Part shown: positions 60,441 through 64,000 of the stretch, piece after piece
How positions within the stretch are numbered: the stretch's first letter is position 1
Layout: every line of letters begins with the position of its first letter
Origin: Dipteris shenzhenensis
Lineage: Eukaryota; Polypodiophyta; Polypodiopsida; Gleicheniales
Assembly (NCBI GenBank): GCA_047967505.1
Contig: CM106539.1
DNA: 64,000 bases
Direction: 5' to 3' (one strand)
Translations under genes and position numbers: made by a program
Notes under the pieces: model-generated
What the model saw: the letters and a program-made list of their open reading frames with translations, nothing else
The model's database searches: none
What the model was told of the DNA's origin: nothing

Positions 60441-61136
60441 AGACTAGCGTGAATTACAAAGGGGATCTTACCTAAAAGTTTGCTTATCCATACCAGACTC
60501 TTCGCTCGTCGAATCCATCACCACATCCCCCTTATCCCTACCAAACGTGTCGCTTGTCAAAGCCATTATTGCATCAAAAGTTATCTGGAGCCTCTAGAAG
60601 TACCACAACTCGTGCTTGTGTATATGTTGCTTTGTAAGGTTTGCATATTCTTATATATTGATCAAAGGGACTTCTTTTCTTCAAGGTCCTATCAAGAACT
60701 TGGCGCATTTTGTTAGACATGATAAACTGTGTTCATCTATACATGGCATAATGTCAAGACTAATTTCATCTTTGTTAAAGTAGGGAATTATCTTCTCCCA
60801 AATTTATAATATCTTGATATATATAATTTGGATAGACTAAAATTGATTTGTCACATTCTGACTTTTAGATTTGTGTGTTGGCATTGACTTTGGAGATTCA
60901 TTTTTCTATTTCAATATGTTGTCCTTGATTTTTGACTTTCTTCTTATGCATCTTTGAATCCTTTTAGTCCTCTTCATGATGGTTGCCATTCTTATGATGT
61001 CTCTCGTGCAGGATATATAGATATACATAGACTGCGCATATGCTATCTCCTAGGCTCTTAAAATCTCAATCTTAGTTCCCTACTCCCCTTGCTCTAATAC
61101 TATGTAAAAAAATATAAACGTGTACCAAATATTTGC
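60441..61136. other. No gene seen
   Basis: Only short frames are present. The right end (from about 61,080) is probably leader of the Copia LTR element that follows. Confidence 0.5.
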
Positions 61137-61973
61137 TCTGATACCAAGTTTGAATTACACAGAGGAGGTTGCCATCTAATAGCTTAACCCTAGGCACCAA
61201 CAGTACTTTGAATCAAAGCAACCATACATGTGTAACCTACTTCAGGTGACGTGTGGACATGACACACTCAGATCTAAAGAAATGAATGGCAGTAAAGACA
61301 AACCAAAATAACTGCACCCAATATAAGTAGCAACCTTCCAAAGCGTGCTCCCAAGAATCCCCAACACCTGCAACAATCCTACTACCTTGGCATCTCAGTG
61401 GAGAGCCGCCAATCTGCTCCAAACTCTACCTGGCACTTTTACTAGTTGTGTGCTCTGTAGTGACCTTCAGTTCCTGCTGACAGACCTGCTGGCCCCTTCC
61501 GGCCCCTTCTGGTCCCACCGGCCTAGCAGACTGGCCAACCAGTCTGCTGCTAGCCAACCAGTGGCAGGAGCTATGTAACCTCTCAGCCCTATTGAAGCCC
61601 TCAGCTCATACCACTCTATGCCCACATGCTGGGCCTCTGCTTCTCTTGCTCTTTCTTCCAGCCTGCACAAGCCCATGTGGCTGAGATCCAACCCATCAGA
61701 TCCAGCCTTTCCATTTGCAGATCTGCCAACCTGTGAAGAAGGCTTTGCTGCCCACGTGGCAGTCTATCTATTGCCCAGCTGGCAGCCATAGTTGCTACTA
61801 TATCTAGCCCTATATACTGCCCATAGGTCCAGCTCTCTCCTGTCCCCAGATGTGGCATCAGTAACTTGTGCCCACATGGCAGCCTCTTAAATCCCCCCAT
61901 CCTATACAGAATTCCTAACCTCATTACGCTCCAGAGATGGGGGCTCACAGGTGGGGCAGTGACTATTCTAACA
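61136..61973 (-). mobile_element. Copia LTR with primer-binding site
   Basis: GCTCTGATACCA near 61,135-61,146 complements the tRNA-iMet type primer site. From TGAATTACACAG at 61151 a TG...CA segment of about 823 bp extends to TATTCTAACA at 61973, so the LTR begins TGTTAGAATAGTCACTGCCC on the minus strand, a typical Copia LTR start. No gag or pol is found to the left, where other sequence begins within a few hundred bases; the element is a fragment. A GC-rich stretch at 61,480-61,570 has repeated CTGGCC and CCAACCAGT words. Confidence 0.75.
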
Positions 61974-63680
61974 ATACCTATTTTCCAAGTGGGTTGGATT
62001 CAAAAACCGTTATTATGTATCACAATCCAATTGGCAAAGTAGCAGCATGAAAAATGGTCGAGTGTTATAAAAACCTATCAATTATTACATGCAATGGTCT
62101 TCAGTGTGAATTTGCAAGAGATATAAACACCATATCACAATCCATTTGGTAAAGTACATATTGATGTCAATTATAGCCAACATGCCATAGCACATATCTT
62201 AGCAAACTCAACCCATGAAGGTTGGGAAATAGCATTGTGTTACGGTCATGTTTGTGTATGTGTCAACACCTCCTGACCTAATAGATATCTTACTTTCCAC
62301 CGTACATGTACCAAAATATAAAATTAAAAATGTATTCTATATACATATTCTTCAAAAGAATATAAATAAGTTTCTGTAGAGTTAAAAAACTTTTTTGGTA
62401 GACCTGTTTGTCCACAATTGGCTCGTCCCAGACAATCCACATATGAAAAGTACATGTCAAAAAAAAGAAGCCCAAATTTATATGCATGTGGATCTGGTAC
62501 CTGCCATCCAACAAAAACATGTGTTAGAATTTATTGGAAAGACAGGTGTCAACCAACCTACTTGTTATCGCACTTGAGCAAAGCATAAATCTAATTTGTC
62601 ATGCTTGTAAGAAATGATCCATAAACGGACTGAGTCCTAGACAATCAGCCTACACAATTAAGCCTACACAATTATTTTATCATATACCTTTGTAAGACTA
62701 GAATAAGTCCAATCATACAAATTTAGAATTTTTGTTGTTCTAAAGATAAAAAATCGACAAAGAAAATAAAAGAGAAAATGAAAGAGAAGAAAAAAGAGGT
62801 AAACAAAAACTTTTATGAAAAACAAAAGGAAGACATACTTAGCAAGCAAAGCAACACTTATGTCGTCATTAGTGCCCAAGCATAAGCAGCTATACTGGGT
62901 TTCTAAAGACCCGCAGAGTCTCTTGGCCTACACAATTATTTTATCATAGCATAAAGTAATTATTCAGAAAAGAACTTTCGAAATGAGACAATCACACCAT
63001 TGGCAAACAAACTGAGCCCATCGTTCCTGGATCCAATTCTTAAAGAGCAGTCTCAAAATGACAACATAGTCAACTCTCTTCAGGGGTAGGTCACAACTCA
63101 ACCTCCATTTTTAGAAAGGTATTCACACCCGCATCCATATGCTCATCTCGTAAAATACTCTCCATGTATCTACCAATGGTAAATTGCGCACACTTGTGAG
63201 GCCCCCATTATGAGCCATAGCTGCTGGTAGGAGCACTGGCTTAGAAGGGATCATTGTTGTGGCCATTGATGGTTAGGAGATGGCTTATGAAGACCTAGCT
63301 CACTGCTAACTGAACAGAGGTAGTCAAAGTTATGATGAATGTTCGAAGCGATAGACTTGATCAGTGAGCTGCATGGTTGGTGAGCCATGCAGTCATGATA
63401 AAAAACGTGGGGGTTGCAGCACAATTGACCACAAAATTGACCAAGTCTCGATCACCTCGCCAACTACTACATAAAGGCCAGGCAGCAGCTCCCAAGGCGT
63501 CCCACTACTTGTCAACATCCAAAGCCTTCTATTCTTAGTACATCCTCCATCCAGAGTCTATCTAGATCGTAATATAAGGTCTGCACTTGAGCACACAGGT
63601 GGATAAAGCTATCAGTCATTCCTCCCTCTCTATTTTGTATCATCAGAATTATTTAATTCTCTTTGTTGCATTGTCTATTG

Positions 63681-63719
<39 letters not shown>

Positions 63720-64000
63720 CCCAACATACATTTTAACATGTGTGGGGAATCACCCCTGACTGGATAAGACATTCAATCCCAATATCAACAAAGAGTCTGG
63801 AGCCCAAAACCCAGAGAAAGTAAAACTGGAGCCTGGAGCAAATGAATCAAGCATCTGGAACATGTGAACCCAAATCCCAGACTCTGAAACTCTTTTATCC
63901 GAACCTGCAACCCAAGGTAATCACGCCAGAGTCCAAAACTTCGCACCAAGAACTAGGACCGAGACCCAGAGTTAAGGAACCGAGAACCTGGGGTAAATAT
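61974..64000. other. No gene seen; (CT)n microsatellite near the end
   Basis: AT-rich DNA with short frames. The phrase CTACACAATTATTTTATCAT occurs at about 62,665 and 62,930. A (CT)n run lies at 63,682-63,716. From 63,780 the sequence has reiterated AACCTGGAG/GAGCCCAGA-type words (GAGCCTGGAGCAAA, GAACCTGGGGTAAA) reaching the window edge. Confidence 0.5.

Noticed and set aside
61467-61948. 110-residue minus-strand frame
   Set aside because: Lies wholly inside a Copia LTR, which does not code.
1-64000. tRNA and rRNA genes
   Set aside because: I looked for cloverleaf A/B boxes and rRNA-like cores by eye and saw none convincing; a tRNAscan run would be decisive.

Overview
The window reads as nuclear DNA of a large, transposon-rich land-plant genome. 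The reasons are Ty1/copia-type LTR elements with a plant-type primer site (complement of TGGTATCAGAGC), LINE, hAT and unclassified DDE-like transposon remnants, spliceosomal introns, long CT/AT/GT microsatellites, and one intact single-copy-type plant gene, a CUE-domain protein with five exons. The species cannot be named from the sequence. The two unusual transposase families recall fern, lycophyte or bryophyte genomes, but that is inference only.

Layout. 1-4.6 kb: CT-rich low-complexity DNA, including a 57-bp tandem repeat and a 1.9-kb polypyrimidine tract carrying eleven copies of a 20-bp GC-only palindrome. 4.8-10.1 kb: a satellite of about 182-bp monomers with a higher-order period near 1.45 kb (8 monomers). 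10.2-14.6 kb: a transposase-like gene (DUF7869-type core, BAH-like tail) broken by two in-frame stops, its 3' end caught in a 393-bp duplication. 15.4-16.4 kb: a Copia RT/RNase H remnant. 18.6-23.2 kb: a second, different transposase pseudogene (minus strand) whose intron and 3' flank are filled with a short self-complementary repeat. 23.3-24 kb: a weak CACTA-like remnant. 24.4-32.4 kb: a decayed protein-kinase gene and a RING-H2-like remnant, separated by a TSD-flanked Copia deletion derivative. 33.7-34.8 kb: a hAT transposase remnant.

37.3-43.2 kb holds the only clearly intact gene: a 282-aa CUE-domain protein on the minus strand, with an LTR sitting in its 3.9-kb second intron. 45-48.4 kb: several degenerate and palindromic repeat arrays. 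48.8-60.4 kb: LINE fragments on both strands.

Inside that LINE territory lies the most interesting object, a decayed gene with a ParB-like domain followed by a DNA methyltransferase domain (54.1-58.0 kb). It is preceded at 53.25-53.81 kb by an array of 14 palindromes (consensus GATGATATCATC) spaced 31-32 bp apart, which is three helical turns. Beyond 60.5 kb are a Copia LTR with its primer site (61.1-62.0 kb) and unassigned DNA.

A recurring pattern is that several non-LTR transposon-like genes in the window (DUF7869 gene, DFVENY/HGKG gene, kinase gene, ParB-methyltransferase gene) lie next to or contain their own repeat array, often made of short palindromes. Almost everything except the CUE gene is broken.
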